Assembly (NCBI GenBank): GCA_019695305.1
Contig: JAIBAG010000007.1
Location: 56,542 to 120,541, forward strand
From: a bacterium
GTDB taxonomy: Bacteria; UBA10199; JAIBAG01
DNA length: 64,000 bases
Direction of reading: 5' to 3'
The notes under the pieces are model-generated. The model worked only from the letters and a program-made list of their open reading frames with translations, did no database searches and was not told where the DNA came from. This document shows positions 34,979 to 43,958 of the stretch, in pieces (position 1 is the stretch's first letter; the number at the start of each line of letters is the position of its first letter). The position numbers and the translations under genes are program-made.

Positions 34979-36913
34979 ATGAGTTATTTGGAAAGTAATC
35001 TTTTATTACTTGAAAAGAAAGACGCCCAATTGGCGCAAAAATTGCGGAATTCTGTTTATGATGACTCGCTTGTCACAAAGCTTGATTCGGGCCTTTTTGA
35101 TATTGTTTATCCTTCTAAAAACTTAAAATACAAAGGTAATCCCCATGCCGAGGTGGAAAAATCTCTTCAGGCCCTGCGTAATGCTTCTTATCCCAAATTT
35201 ATTATTTTTTACGGACTTGGTTTAGGCTACGGTGTTCTCGATTATTTTAAAAATCCTTCGCTTCTTACTAGTCATATTCTTCTCATCGAAAAATCATTAT
35301 CCTATCTTCGTATTTCATTTGAACTCTTTGATTGGGCTCCTGTATTAAGTGATGAGCGTGTTCATTTAGTAGCCGGTATAGAAGATGAAAGAGATCTAGA
35401 ACTTGCATTTATGGAATACATGTCAAAAGATTTAACACGTATTCAACTTTTTAGAGCTAATTCTCTTTATATTGAACCATCCTTTTCCAAGGAAGAGGGC
35501 GAATATTATAAGGAATGTGCCGAAAGTTTACGTCTAGCGATTAATGTTAGAAGTACTAAAGTTATAGGAAACGAAGAAGATGGGTATTTTGGTTTTATGC
35601 AGCTTTTTAAAAATTTGCCAAATGCTGCGAAAAGTAATTTTATGGATGAACTCACCGGTAAGTTTGAAGGTGTTCCGGCGGTATTGGTGGGAGCAGGGCC
35701 ATCACTTAAGCATTCTTATGAATGGCTGAGACAAATTCAGGACAAAGCTATTATTGCCACGTGCGATGCCGCCTTAAGAGGTTTGGTTAATAACGGTATT
35801 ACACCACATTTTGTAAGTACTTTGGAGCGTACCTATAATACGCGGTATTTTTATGAAGACCTTCCACCTTTACCTCATACATGGCTGGTGGTTGACCCAA
35901 TTGTAAGCTCGGAGCTTTATGATATTTATCCAGGTCCTATTCTTAATATGGTCCGTGGTATTTGCCAAAATCCTTGGTATTTTGCAAAAGGCTATTCACT
36001 TCATAGTACAGGTCATTCCGTTACCAATCAGTTATATGTTTTTTTGGCTAACTTAGGTGTCTCAAAAATATATCTTGCAGGACAAGATTTTGCCTACGAC
36101 CGTTATTCTGATTCCACACATGGTGTAAATATGCCCGAAAAAATTAATTCGTATTGTGTCGAACAGCGCGAAAACAGCTTACAAGATAATAGTGCTAACT
36201 CTATTGTAGAGGGTAATGATGGAAAAGATATTAGAACAGAAAAACATTATACATTATTTCGTAAAGAACTGGAATACGAAATTGTAAAACATGGTAAAGA
36301 AACTTACAATGTTATCAGCGAGGATTTTGGTTCCAAAATCAGCAATACCAAGCGTATTAATCCTAATGATGCAGCAATATATTTTGGAGATGATCAAGGC
36401 ATTGCAAATTCCATACATTCTAAGCTGCGGGTTAAAACACCGGTCGAAATAGCAAAGCATATTAAATTATTTTACGATCGTGCTGAACAAGCCATTCAAC
36501 ATTTAAAAGTGTACAACAACGTCAGCTTAGATATTTTAGACACTTTGTCGTATGCTAATATGGTATATATTTCACGTACCTTCGATGACTTAAAATGGTT
36601 TAACGATTTGTTTAAAAAGATAGAAAAAGTGTCTAACGATTTGTTTTCGGACAAAGATAGTTTTTATACTTTATTTTTTGACGGAGTTTTTACTACTAAA
36701 CGTAATTTACTAAGCTCTTATTCGCAAGAAATAACAGCCTCTCAAAAGTTATCCCCTGATGCTCTTATAAATGCCCGTATTACGATGGCGCAGGATTGGT
36801 TTTATAATATTCACAAATGGTCGGGACGTATGCTTCATTTTATGGAACGCAATCTCCAACAATTGGAAAAAGCCCGTAAAAAAGTACTGCAAGATGCCCG
36901 GGCAAATGTATGA
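34979..36913 (+). CDS. Maf-like motility accessory factor (DUF115), probable flagellin glycosyltransferase
   Basis: A protein of about 644 aa. The central DUF115/MptE-like domain has AVLVGAGPSLKHSYEWL (about residue 235), IIATCDAALRGLVNNGITPHFVSTLE and SVTNQLYVFLANLGVSKIYLAGQDFAYD. Maf proteins transfer nonulosonic acids such as pseudaminic or legionaminic acid to Ser/Thr of flagellin in the cytoplasm before export. Here it lies with flagellar genes and the Pse pathway is in the same window, which supports that function. The gene overlaps the following glycosyltransferase by four bases. Confidence 0.85.
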   Translation: MSYLESNLLLLEKKDAQLAQKLRNSVYDDSLVTKLDSGLFDIVYPSKNLKYKGNPHAEVEKSLQALRNASYPKFIIFYGLGLGYGVLDYFKNPSLLTSHILLIEKSLSYLRISFELFDWAPVLSDERVHLVAGIEDERDLELAFMEYMSKDLTRIQLFRANSLYIEPSFSKEEGEYYKECAESLRLAINVRSTKVIGNEEDGYFGFMQLFKNLPNAAKSNFMDELTGKFEGVPAVLVGAGPSLKHSYEWLRQIQDKAIIATCDAALRGLVNNGITPHFVSTLERTYNTRYFYEDLPPLPHTWLVVDPIVSSELYDIYPGPILNMVRGICQNPWYFAKGYSLHSTGHSVTNQLYVFLANLGVSKIYLAGQDFAYDRYSDSTHGVNMPEKINSYCVEQRENSLQDNSANSIVEGNDGKDIRTEKHYTLFRKELEYEIVKHGKETYNVISEDFGSKISNTKRINPNDAAIYFGDDQGIANSIHSKLRVKTPVEIAKHIKLFYDRAEQAIQHLKVYNNVSLDILDTLSYANMVYISRTFDDLKWFNDLFKKIEKVSNDLFSDKDSFYTLFFDGVFTTKRNLLSSYSQEITASQKLSPDALINARITMAQDWFYNIHKWSGRMLHFMERNLQQLEKARKKVLQDARANV

Positions 36914-38265
36914 GCCTTTCTATTGTTTTTTATCATCGGGGAACGCCCTGTTTTGGTGATTCTCCGTTGCAAACTCCCTTAGGTGGTACTGAGTCGGCCA
37001 TGATTGCTATGGCCGAAGCCTTGGCCGCTATGGGGCACGATGTTCGTATTTTTTGTAATGTGACGCGTATAGGTGAGTATAAAGGTGTTCAATATTGTGA
37101 TGCCGCCACATTTGAATCTTACGGTTTATCTCATACGCCCGATGTTTTTATTTGTATCCGTCATCTCTTGCCATTAATGATTCGTCGTTGGGGTAAATTG
37201 CAAATTTATTTTTCTCCCGATGCTACCGATCAAATGTTTTTAAACTGTGTCATTGACGTTAAGCTTACTTTAAAAGAAGGGCAAGCCACAGTTGGGGCTT
37301 ATTCATTGGCCGATGCACACCCCTATGTAGACGCCATTTTTTGTGTGGGTGAATGGCAAAAACAAACCTTTGTGCAAAAATACAATATTCCACCCCAAAA
37401 AATTTATGTGGTGCATAATGGTGTTGATCCTTCTTTTTTTTCTATCCCCAAGGGCGATTCACTTCAAAAACGTGGTCATCATTTGGTTTATTGTTCTACG
37501 CCATATAGAGGACTTGATTTTTTGGCCGATTATTTCCCTGCTATTAAAGAAAAAGTACCTGATGTTACCTGTACCGTTTTGAGCGGAATGCAAATTTATG
37601 GTTTTTCAAATGAGGCCGATAGCAGTGAGTTTAAAAATCTCTATGATAAATGCACTCGTGCCGGCATGAACATGGTAGGGCCAGTGTCTAAGCCCAGGCT
37701 TGCCGAGTATTTGCTGAAATCCCGTGTACTTGTTTATCCCAATACTTACACCGAAACATTTTGTATGGCTGTTTTAGAGGCCCAGGCTATGGGGCTACCG
37801 GTAGTCACTACGCAATTAGCCGGTCTTAAGGAGAGAGTAAGTTCCAATAATGACGGTTTCCTGATTGAAGGACATCCCTCAAGTGAAACATATCGTTCCA
37901 GTTTTATCCAAAAAACAGTAGATCTTCTAACCCAAGACGATTTGTGGGAGCGAATGAGTTGTGAAGCCCTTCTAAAGGCCCAAAGTTTTCATTATGACAA
38001 GTTGGCTGTAGAATGGGATCGCCTTTTTAAAGAGCTTATGCCACAAACTATTATTTCCAATCCTGCCTTTCCCTTATCCGCCAAGCGTTACGAAATTTTA
38101 GTGGGGGGGTATCCCAAAACGGTAGACCTTAAGGTTGGCTTTATGGCCCAGTCTGTGGCTCATAAAATGAAGTTTTATGGCTTTCCATATTCAGCTAGCC
38201 AATTTTTAAAAATGAGTGTAAACTCTTTGAACAGCTTGATTTATCATAAGGAAATTCAATTATGA
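36910..38265 (+). CDS. GT4-type glycosyltransferase
   Basis: A 451-aa GT-B glycosyltransferase. Seen: LGGTESAMIAMAEALAAMGHDVRIF near the N-terminus (acceptor-side loop), KIYVVHNGVD in the hinge region, and YTETFCMAVLEAQAMGLPVVTTQLAGLKE, the E-x7-E type donor site of retaining GT4 enzymes. It is ATGA-coupled to the Maf gene before it and to the 58-aa gene after it. It probably extends the glycan on the acceptor; the donor sugar is unknown. Confidence 0.82.
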   Translation: MSLSIVFYHRGTPCFGDSPLQTPLGGTESAMIAMAEALAAMGHDVRIFCNVTRIGEYKGVQYCDAATFESYGLSHTPDVFICIRHLLPLMIRRWGKLQIYFSPDATDQMFLNCVIDVKLTLKEGQATVGAYSLADAHPYVDAIFCVGEWQKQTFVQKYNIPPQKIYVVHNGVDPSFFSIPKGDSLQKRGHHLVYCSTPYRGLDFLADYFPAIKEKVPDVTCTVLSGMQIYGFSNEADSSEFKNLYDKCTRAGMNMVGPVSKPRLAEYLLKSRVLVYPNTYTETFCMAVLEAQAMGLPVVTTQLAGLKERVSSNNDGFLIEGHPSSETYRSSFIQKTVDLLTQDDLWERMSCEALLKAQSFHYDKLAVEWDRLFKELMPQTIISNPAFPLSAKRYEILVGGYPKTVDLKVGFMAQSVAHKMKFYGFPYSASQFLKMSVNSLNSLIYHKEIQL

Positions 38266-38438
38266 GTGACTCTTTTAAATGGTGGTCTGACCCTAAAAAA
38301 ACGGAAGATGTTGAAGCCTATGTAGAGCTTTTATTTACCCATGCGGGGCAGAATTTGTGGACTAAGCTACTAAAGCCATATGTGGCTGAGAGTATCACCA
38401 AGAAAATTTCCGAAAAAAGCGATGAGAAAAAGCAGTAA
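38262..38438 (+). CDS. Small 58-aa protein coupled to the glycosyltransferase
   Basis: The ATG overlaps the glycosyltransferase stop as ATGA, strong support for a real gene. The product starts MSDSFKWWSDPKKTED and has a charged C-terminal helix (AESITKKISEKSDEKKQ). No signal peptide or membrane span. I do not recognise the family. It ends the glycosylation module; 32 bases later an HDOD gene begins with its own AAAAGGGGGA site. Confidence 0.6.
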   Translation: MSDSFKWWSDPKKTEDVEAYVELLFTHAGQNLWTKLLKPYVAESITKKISEKSDEKKQ

Positions 38439-38470
38439 GTAACGCACTTAAGCTATTCTTAAAAGGGGGA

Positions 38471-39349
38471 ATGGTGGACGAAAAGGTACGCGAAAAAGTA
38501 GGAGCATTTTTATCAGACGTAAAACAGATTCCTACATTGCCAGATGTATATTTAAGGGTTAAAAAGGCATTTGAAGATCCGTCATTATCGGTAGATTATT
38601 TGGCGGATGCCATCCGATACGATCAATCACTTACCATATCTATTCTCCGTTTGGCAAATTCACCTCTTTTTGGGTTTAGACATAAAATTAGTTCTATAAG
38701 CCAGGCTATTATGCTTATTGGTTTACGCGAAGTATATAGCTTGGTTTTATCTATTTCGGTGATGGGTTTATTTCCGGTTAAGGAAGACGATAAAACATCG
38801 GTCTTTCCAGCTAAGGAGTTTTGGAAGCATTCTTTGGGTGTTGCTATTGCCTCTAAAACCCTGGGAACTATGATGGGGCATCCTTATCCCGAAGAACTTT
38901 TTGTGGCCGGGCTCATTCACGATATTGGTATCATGATTGAAAAAATGATTTTAGGTAAAAAATTTGATGAGATTTGTATCAAGGCAAAAAAGGAAAATAA
39001 ATTTTTTCTTGAGGCGGAGGTAGAGTCGCTGGGTTTTACTCATTCGGAAGTGGGGCATATTTTAACAGAAACCTGGAAATTTCCTTCCTCTCTTATTGAG
39101 GCAACGGCCCATCATCATCATCCTGTTCGTGCAAAAGATTCTACTAATTTAGATACAATTGCCGTAGTTCATGTAGCCGAATCTCTTATAAGAGGTTTAC
39201 GTATTGGTTGGGCAGGTGATCCCTTTGTGACTCCCGTTGATTTAGAGGCTTTAAAACGCCTTCATTTAGTTCCCTTTAACGAAATGGATACCATCGTTTC
39301 AAAAATAATTACCGAATACGATGCAGCGGTTAGCACTCTCATCAGCTAG
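38471..39349 (+). CDS. HDOD domain protein
   Basis: A 292-aa single-domain HDOD protein. Seen: LPTLPDVYLRVKKAFEDP, TISILRLANSPLFGF, ISSISQAIMLIGLREVYSLVLS, FWKHSLGVAIASKTLG and FVAGLIHDIGIMIEKM. The HDOD domain is a catalytically degenerate relative of HD phosphohydrolases and is common in signalling and motility regulation. The stop is followed directly by the ATG of a membrane histidine kinase, so it begins a signalling operon. Confidence 0.88.
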   Translation: MVDEKVREKVGAFLSDVKQIPTLPDVYLRVKKAFEDPSLSVDYLADAIRYDQSLTISILRLANSPLFGFRHKISSISQAIMLIGLREVYSLVLSISVMGLFPVKEDDKTSVFPAKEFWKHSLGVAIASKTLGTMMGHPYPEELFVAGLIHDIGIMIEKMILGKKFDEICIKAKKENKFFLEAEVESLGFTHSEVGHILTETWKFPSSLIEATAHHHHPVRAKDSTNLDTIAVVHVAESLIRGLRIGWAGDPFVTPVDLEALKRLHLVPFNEMDTIVSKIITEYDAAVSTLIS

Positions 39350-41047
39350 ATGGCTTTTCATAAACACAAATTTTTTTTTGTTTTTATTACCCTCGAATCT
39401 ATTCTGTTAGCCTTTTCTTTTATCTATTTAAATCATGATATAATGCCTTTTTCTTTTATGGGCGGTAATTTGCCTTATGTAGAAATTAACCTTGGTCTGG
39501 CGGCCTTTACATGTCTTTTAGGTGTTATCTATTATTTTACCCGCGATGTATTGTTTTATTTCATTTTATCTTCATTACTAATGAGTTTTGCCCTTTACGA
39601 CACCTTTTCGTTGAATGTTTTTTATCCGGTGATACCGGCTATCATATTAGTTCCCCTTATTTTTGGTGTTTATCATAAGGCTCGCGGTTTAACGGTTGGA
39701 GCCTTTCTTGTTTTTTTAGTTGCGCAGTCTCTCTGTCGGATATTGTTTGTTTTCTATCCCCAAGCTTCTTCCAGGGCATTGGAGTTAGCTCATCTGTATT
39801 TACTCATCTCTTTTTTGATACCATTTATCGCTATCATTATCGATACCATTAGTCGTTCTCGCGAAGAACAAAAAGCACTGTTGCTGCTTACAGAAACCCA
39901 GGGTTTATTGGGAGAACGAAAAATTGAATTAGAACATACTAATCGTGAGTTGTTAGAAGCCAACGAAAAAACTTCTCTTATTATTGAAACGGCTCACGAT
40001 GCCTTTATTGCAATTGATCCCAATGGCTTGGTAAGGGAATGGAACCGTCAAGCTGAAAAAATATTTGGTTGGAAAAAAGAGGAAGCTTTGGGGCACAAGC
40101 TTTCGTCCATTGTGATTCCTCCCGAGTTTAGAAAACAGCTTGAAAGTGATATTAAGGCACTTTTTAGTGATGGAAAAGATCCTATTTTAAAACGCCAAAT
40201 TGAGGTGACGGCTATTCACCGCAGTGGTTATTTGTTTCCGGCCGAAATGTCGATATCTGTATTACGCTATGGCAACACTTATTCGTTTAATGCCTTTGTG
40301 CGTGATATTACCGAACGTAAAAAAGCTGCCGAAGAAATTAAAGAACGTGCTGAAAAGCTTGCCCGCTCAAATGCCGAATTGGAGCAATTTGCCTATGTGG
40401 CTTCGCACGATTTACAGGAACCATTGAGAATGGTTGCCAGTTATACGCAGCTTATTAAAAAGCGCTATGCCGAAAAGTTGGATAAAGAGGCTATTGAGTT
40501 TATCGATTTTGCAATAGATGGTGTAACGCGAATGCAACAATTAATTAAGGATTTGCTGGAGTACTCAAGAGTTGGGCGCAAAGACATACAGTTACAAAAT
40601 GTATCGCTTAAAGATACAGTAGATATTGCAGTACAAAATTTAAAACTGGCTATTCAGGATGCCAAGGCCACTATAAAAATAGATGAGGAATTACCTGTTG
40701 TAGAGGGAGATTCTGTTCAACTTGTTCAGCTTTTTCAAAATTTAATTGCTAATGCTGTTAAGTTTGCCAAAAAGGGAGAGCCGTGTGTTGTGGAAATTGG
40801 ATCAGAAAAAGGGCCTAATACGGTGGCTGTTTATGTAAAGGATAATGGTATTGGTATTGATTCACAATATTATGAGAAAATTTTTACTATTTTTCAGCGT
40901 CTACATACGCGAGCCGAATATTCGGGTACAGGAATTGGACTAGCCGTTTGTAAGAAAATTATGGAACGACACCATGGGAAAATTACGGTAGAATCTGAAC
41001 CCCAAAAAGGTTCTACATTTTATCTCTTTTTCCCTATGAAAGGTTAA
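39350..41047 (+). CDS. Membrane PAS sensor histidine kinase
   Basis: A 565-aa kinase. Seen: about five or six membrane spans in residues 1-165, a short coil, a PAS domain at about 205-325 (AFIAIDPNGLVREWNRQAEKIFGW), a HisKA helix with AYVASHDLQEPLRM (phospho-acceptor His), and the HATPase domain with NLIANAVKFA (N box), DNGIGI (G1) and GTGIGLAVCKKI (G2). The phytochrome-like SHDLQEP H box commonly pairs with Rcp1-type receivers, and such a receiver is the next gene. The start is immediately after the HDOD stop. Confidence 0.88.
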   Translation: MAFHKHKFFFVFITLESILLAFSFIYLNHDIMPFSFMGGNLPYVEINLGLAAFTCLLGVIYYFTRDVLFYFILSSLLMSFALYDTFSLNVFYPVIPAIILVPLIFGVYHKARGLTVGAFLVFLVAQSLCRILFVFYPQASSRALELAHLYLLISFLIPFIAIIIDTISRSREEQKALLLLTETQGLLGERKIELEHTNRELLEANEKTSLIIETAHDAFIAIDPNGLVREWNRQAEKIFGWKKEEALGHKLSSIVIPPEFRKQLESDIKALFSDGKDPILKRQIEVTAIHRSGYLFPAEMSISVLRYGNTYSFNAFVRDITERKKAAEEIKERAEKLARSNAELEQFAYVASHDLQEPLRMVASYTQLIKKRYAEKLDKEAIEFIDFAIDGVTRMQQLIKDLLEYSRVGRKDIQLQNVSLKDTVDIAVQNLKLAIQDAKATIKIDEELPVVEGDSVQLVQLFQNLIANAVKFAKKGEPCVVEIGSEKGPNTVAVYVKDNGIGIDSQYYEKIFTIFQRLHTRAEYSGTGIGLAVCKKIMERHHGKITVESEPQKGSTFYLFFPMKG

Positions 41048-41476
41048 ATGGAATTTCATATTCTACTTATAGAAGATAATCCTGGCGATGTAAGGCTTAC
41101 TCGTGAAGCGTTTAAGGCTAGTGAACGTACTGTTATTCTTGATGTTTGTTCAGATGGAGAACAGGCTCTTTGTGCTTTTAAGGAAATTGAGGAAAAAACA
41201 CGTGATAGGCCCCATTTAGTAATTTTAGACTTAAATCTGCCCAAGCATAATGGTTGGGAAATATTAGAGTTTGTGAAAAAAAATGAGGCTTTAAAATCTA
41301 TTCCTATTATAGTTTTTACCTCATCCGATGCAGAGGTTGATATTAGAAGGTGTTATGAGGCCTATGCGAACTGTTTTATTAAAAAACCACTCGATTTTGT
41401 GCAATATGCCGATACAATAAAAAGTATAGAAAACTTCTGGTTTGATATTGTAGAATCTCCAAGGGCCAAAGAATGA
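41048..41476 (+). CDS. Rcp1-type single-domain response regulator
   Basis: A 142-aa receiver domain. Seen: LLIEDNPGDVRLTREAF (acidic pocket), LVILDLNLPKHNGWEIL (phospho-acceptor Asp), IVFTSSDAEVDI (switch Ser/Thr) and CFIKKPLDF (conserved Lys). The DNPGDVRLTREAF beginning is typical of Rcp1/CheY-like partners of phytochrome-type kinases. It follows the membrane kinase directly (stop TAA, then ATG) and overlaps the next gene by four bases, suggesting a His-Asp relay within the operon. Confidence 0.87.
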   Translation: MEFHILLIEDNPGDVRLTREAFKASERTVILDVCSDGEQALCAFKEIEEKTRDRPHLVILDLNLPKHNGWEILEFVKKNEALKSIPIIVFTSSDAEVDIRRCYEAYANCFIKKPLDFVQYADTIKSIENFWFDIVESPRAKE

Positions 41477-42636
41477 AAAAAAGTACTCAAAATCTGCTCC
41501 TTATTGAAGATAATCCGGGTGACGCCCGTTTGTTTGAGGAATTGGTGCGTGATATGGGAGACGGCCGATTGGTAACCTGTGCCGATCGTTTATCGGCTGG
41601 GATGCAACTTTTGGAAGAAAAGCCTTTTGAATGCGTGTTTTTAGATTTGTCGTTGCCTGATGGCAATGGACTCGATTTAATTCAAAAAATAAGAGCTAAT
41701 TTTTCAATCCCCATTATTGTGCTTACCGGCCTTGATGATCAAAATATGGCTGTTAACACGCTCCGTTTGGGGGCTCAGGATTATTTGGTAAAAGGGCAAT
41801 TTGACGTCTCAGGACTCAAACGATCGCTACGTTACGCTCAAGAAAGAAAAAATATTGAAGAAGAAAAAAGACGCGTGGATATCATGAAGGACAGCTTTAT
41901 TAGCACGGTCTCTCACGAACTCCGTACTCCGCTTGCGATTGTAAAAAGCGCCATTTCCAATTTAAAGGATGGTATTTTGGGTGAGCTCAACGAAAAGCAG
42001 GTTAAAGTAGTAGCAACTACTAGTAAAAATATTGAGCGCTTAAACCGCCTTATTACCAATCTATTAGATTTGTCGCGTCTTGAATCGGGTCGTATTCATG
42101 TTAATTTTTCTAGTTTTGATATTGTGCCCGTTATCTACGAAACGCTGTTAAGTTTAAAGAGTGAGGCACATGAAAAGGGTATCGAGTTTCATTTTGAACC
42201 TCAAAGTGCAAGTATTGTATTTGAGGCCGATCAGGATATGATGATTCAAATACTCATGAATTTATCTGATAATGCGATCCGTTTTGCACGTAAAAACGTG
42301 AAGGTTACAGTAGGTAAAGCCAAGAATTCCGATTTAGGTGAATTATTTAAAAGAGCAGGGGCTAATCTTGTAGGGAATGATTTTTTATATTTAAGTATAG
42401 AAGATGACGGAAAAGGTATGGATGTTGGTTCTATTCCTCGTTTGTTTAATAAATTTGAGCAAGTTAACCGTCCTGCGGGAGGTAAGGGCTATCACGGCAC
42501 AGGCCTAGGGCTTGCTATTTGTAAAGAAATTGTTGAGTTGCACAATGGTTTAGTGTGGGCCGAAAGCGTGGCTGGCCAATTTATGCGGTTTAACGTTATC
42601 CTGCCTTGTTCGCAAAATACTGCTTCATCTGATTGA
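41473..42636 (+). CDS. Receiver-histidine kinase hybrid
   Basis: A 387-aa protein: N-terminal receiver (LLIEDNPGDARLFEEL; CVFLDLSLPDGNG with the acceptor Asp), then HisKA with FISTVSHELRTPLAIVK and HATPase with NLSDNAIRFA, EDDGKGM and GTGLGLAICKEI. The receiver-first order suggests a soluble intermediate of a relay that receives phosphate from, or is controlled by, the upstream kinase. Its last 41 bases overlap, tail to tail, the end of the convergent HDOD gene. No membrane segment. Confidence 0.87.
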   Translation: MKKSTQNLLLIEDNPGDARLFEELVRDMGDGRLVTCADRLSAGMQLLEEKPFECVFLDLSLPDGNGLDLIQKIRANFSIPIIVLTGLDDQNMAVNTLRLGAQDYLVKGQFDVSGLKRSLRYAQERKNIEEEKRRVDIMKDSFISTVSHELRTPLAIVKSAISNLKDGILGELNEKQVKVVATTSKNIERLNRLITNLLDLSRLESGRIHVNFSSFDIVPVIYETLLSLKSEAHEKGIEFHFEPQSASIVFEADQDMMIQILMNLSDNAIRFARKNVKVTVGKAKNSDLGELFKRAGANLVGNDFLYLSIEDDGKGMDVGSIPRLFNKFEQVNRPAGGKGYHGTGLGLAICKEIVELHNGLVWAESVAGQFMRFNVILPCSQNTASSD

Positions 42637-43444
42637 TGGGATCCCGAGTTTCTTCGGCAATCATATCAATAGCATTTGTATCTAATTTAAATTTTTCAAA
42701 TAATTCTTGCGGTACACCACGGTAAATATCAAAGCCGTCATGCCCGTAACCGTATAAATGCGCCAAAGAATCAGCTACACTGACTAGCTGAACTAAAGCT
42801 TCGTAACGCGATTCTGTGGCATGAGTAGGTTTGTGGTGCCACCGGATCACTTCTTCGCACGATTCTGGTAAATTCCATATTTGAGATAAGAGAGAACCTA
42901 CTTCAGTGTGGTCGGTTCCGGCTAACTGCAATTCCCAATCGGTGAGAAGAAGTGGATAAGAGATTTTGTTGCTTGCTTTTAAATGCAGATGAGGCCCTAA
43001 AATAATTTTACCAATATCGTGAAGGAGGCCGGCCGTAAAAATTTGATCTTTGGTTGGAAAGCCAATTTTTTTGCCTAATACTTCGGCAATAATAGCTACC
43101 GCAACAGAATGTTCCCAAAAAATATGAGAAGGAATATTATAACCTAATAAATAAGGGGGAATAACTGCCGAAAAAGCGCCACTTAAAGCCAGTTCATAAA
43201 CACGGTTAATGCCCATTAGAGAAATAGCCTGTTTTACCGAGGTAATTTCTCGCGTAAAGCCAAAATAAGCCGAATTGCATAATCTAAGCAAGTTGGTGGT
43301 AAGTGAAGGGTCGGGCATGATAATTTTTTCAAAATCTTTTATTTCAGAACTTGCATTGCGTATGGCTTTTGAAATGCGCGCTACCGATTCGGGCAATGTG
43401 GGGAGTGTTTTAACATCGGAAACAATTTGGGCCAGTGTGATCAT
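42596..43444 (-). CDS. HDOD domain protein (second copy)
   Basis: A 282-aa HDOD protein: LPTLPESVARISKAIRNAS, LLRLCNSAYFGF, ITSVKQAISLMGINRVYELALSG, FWEHSVAVAIIAEVLG, FTAGLLHDIGKIILG. Organised like the HDOD gene at the other end of the island, so the two-component genes are bracketed by HDOD proteins. It is ATGA-coupled to the CheD-like gene upstream. The 41-base overlap with the convergent hybrid kinase is longer than usual. Confidence 0.88.
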   Translation of the reverse strand: MITLAQIVSDVKTLPTLPESVARISKAIRNASSEIKDFEKIIMPDPSLTTNLLRLCNSAYFGFTREITSVKQAISLMGINRVYELALSGAFSAVIPPYLLGYNIPSHIFWEHSVAVAIIAEVLGKKIGFPTKDQIFTAGLLHDIGKIILGPHLHLKASNKISYPLLLTDWELQLAGTDHTEVGSLLSQIWNLPESCEEVIRWHHKPTHATESRYEALVQLVSVADSLAHLYGYGHDGFDIYRGVPQELFEKFKLDTNAIDMIAEETRDPINQMKQYFANKAG

Positions 43445-43854
43445 GGGAGTGTTGTGGTGATATGGTTTTTATTAAATTCAATTGCGTTTTTATGAAGGGT
43501 GATGCGGCGTGAAAAAAAACCGCCACAATCTTCATAGCGAATAGACAGTTTTAAAGGGCTTAGCATTTCTTTTATCCAGTTGCTTTCTCCTGTGCCACCA
43601 AAAACATAAAATTGAAATTCTTCTGGAGAAAGACCTTCTTTGGTAAGCTCGGCTAAGAAAGGTCCTGTTAAGAAGATGAGAGAGGGTTTAAAACAGCTTA
43701 AAATACCGCTTGTACCTTTTGACGATAGGGCAACTAAGACAACGCCAATACCTGTATGGGCCACTATGGGTAAACTTTTTTCGGTAATAACTTTATACGT
43801 TCCCGTATCGAGTCCTATTTCGGTAGTTTTAGAGGCTGCGGTTTTAGTTGCCAT
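43441..43854 (-). CDS. CheD-like protein lacking catalytic residues
   Basis: A 137-aa protein that looks like a CheD fold: a FLTGPFLAEL helix region, FYVFGGTGESNW followed by a helix, then IRYEDCGGFFSRRITLH, resembling the GG...N...D-x-GG-x-x-xR pattern of CheD. In active CheD deamidases the Cys sits in G-x-G-x-C-V; here TGIGVVLVAL has Val there, and the His of the next motif is replaced (GILSCFKP). If the alignment is right, this is a non-enzymatic CheD-like binder. It starts the minus-strand pair with HDOD. Confidence 0.55.
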   Translation of the reverse strand: MATKTAASKTTEIGLDTGTYKVITEKSLPIVAHTGIGVVLVALSSKGTSGILSCFKPSLIFLTGPFLAELTKEGLSPEEFQFYVFGGTGESNWIKEMLSPLKLSIRYEDCGGFFSRRITLHKNAIEFNKNHITTTLP

Positions 43855-43860
43855 CTGTCT

Positions 43861-43888
43861 AATTTAGCAGAAATTCAAAATCTGTAAA
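43861..43888 (-). promoter_or_regulatory. Possible sigma-70-type promoter of the CheD-like gene
   Basis: On the minus strand TTTACA (43888-43883) and TAAATT (43866-43861) are 16 bases apart. The predicted start falls at about 43854, the A of the CheD-like ATG, and no ribosome site precedes that ATG. A leaderless transcript is therefore possible, but the -10 is only four of six to consensus. Confidence 0.3.
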
Positions 43889-43958
43889 ACCCGAATATCG
43901 TCTTAATTTTTAATTGTTACAGAAGCTTAGGGTGTATTTTTAGCTTTTTAAATGTCTG

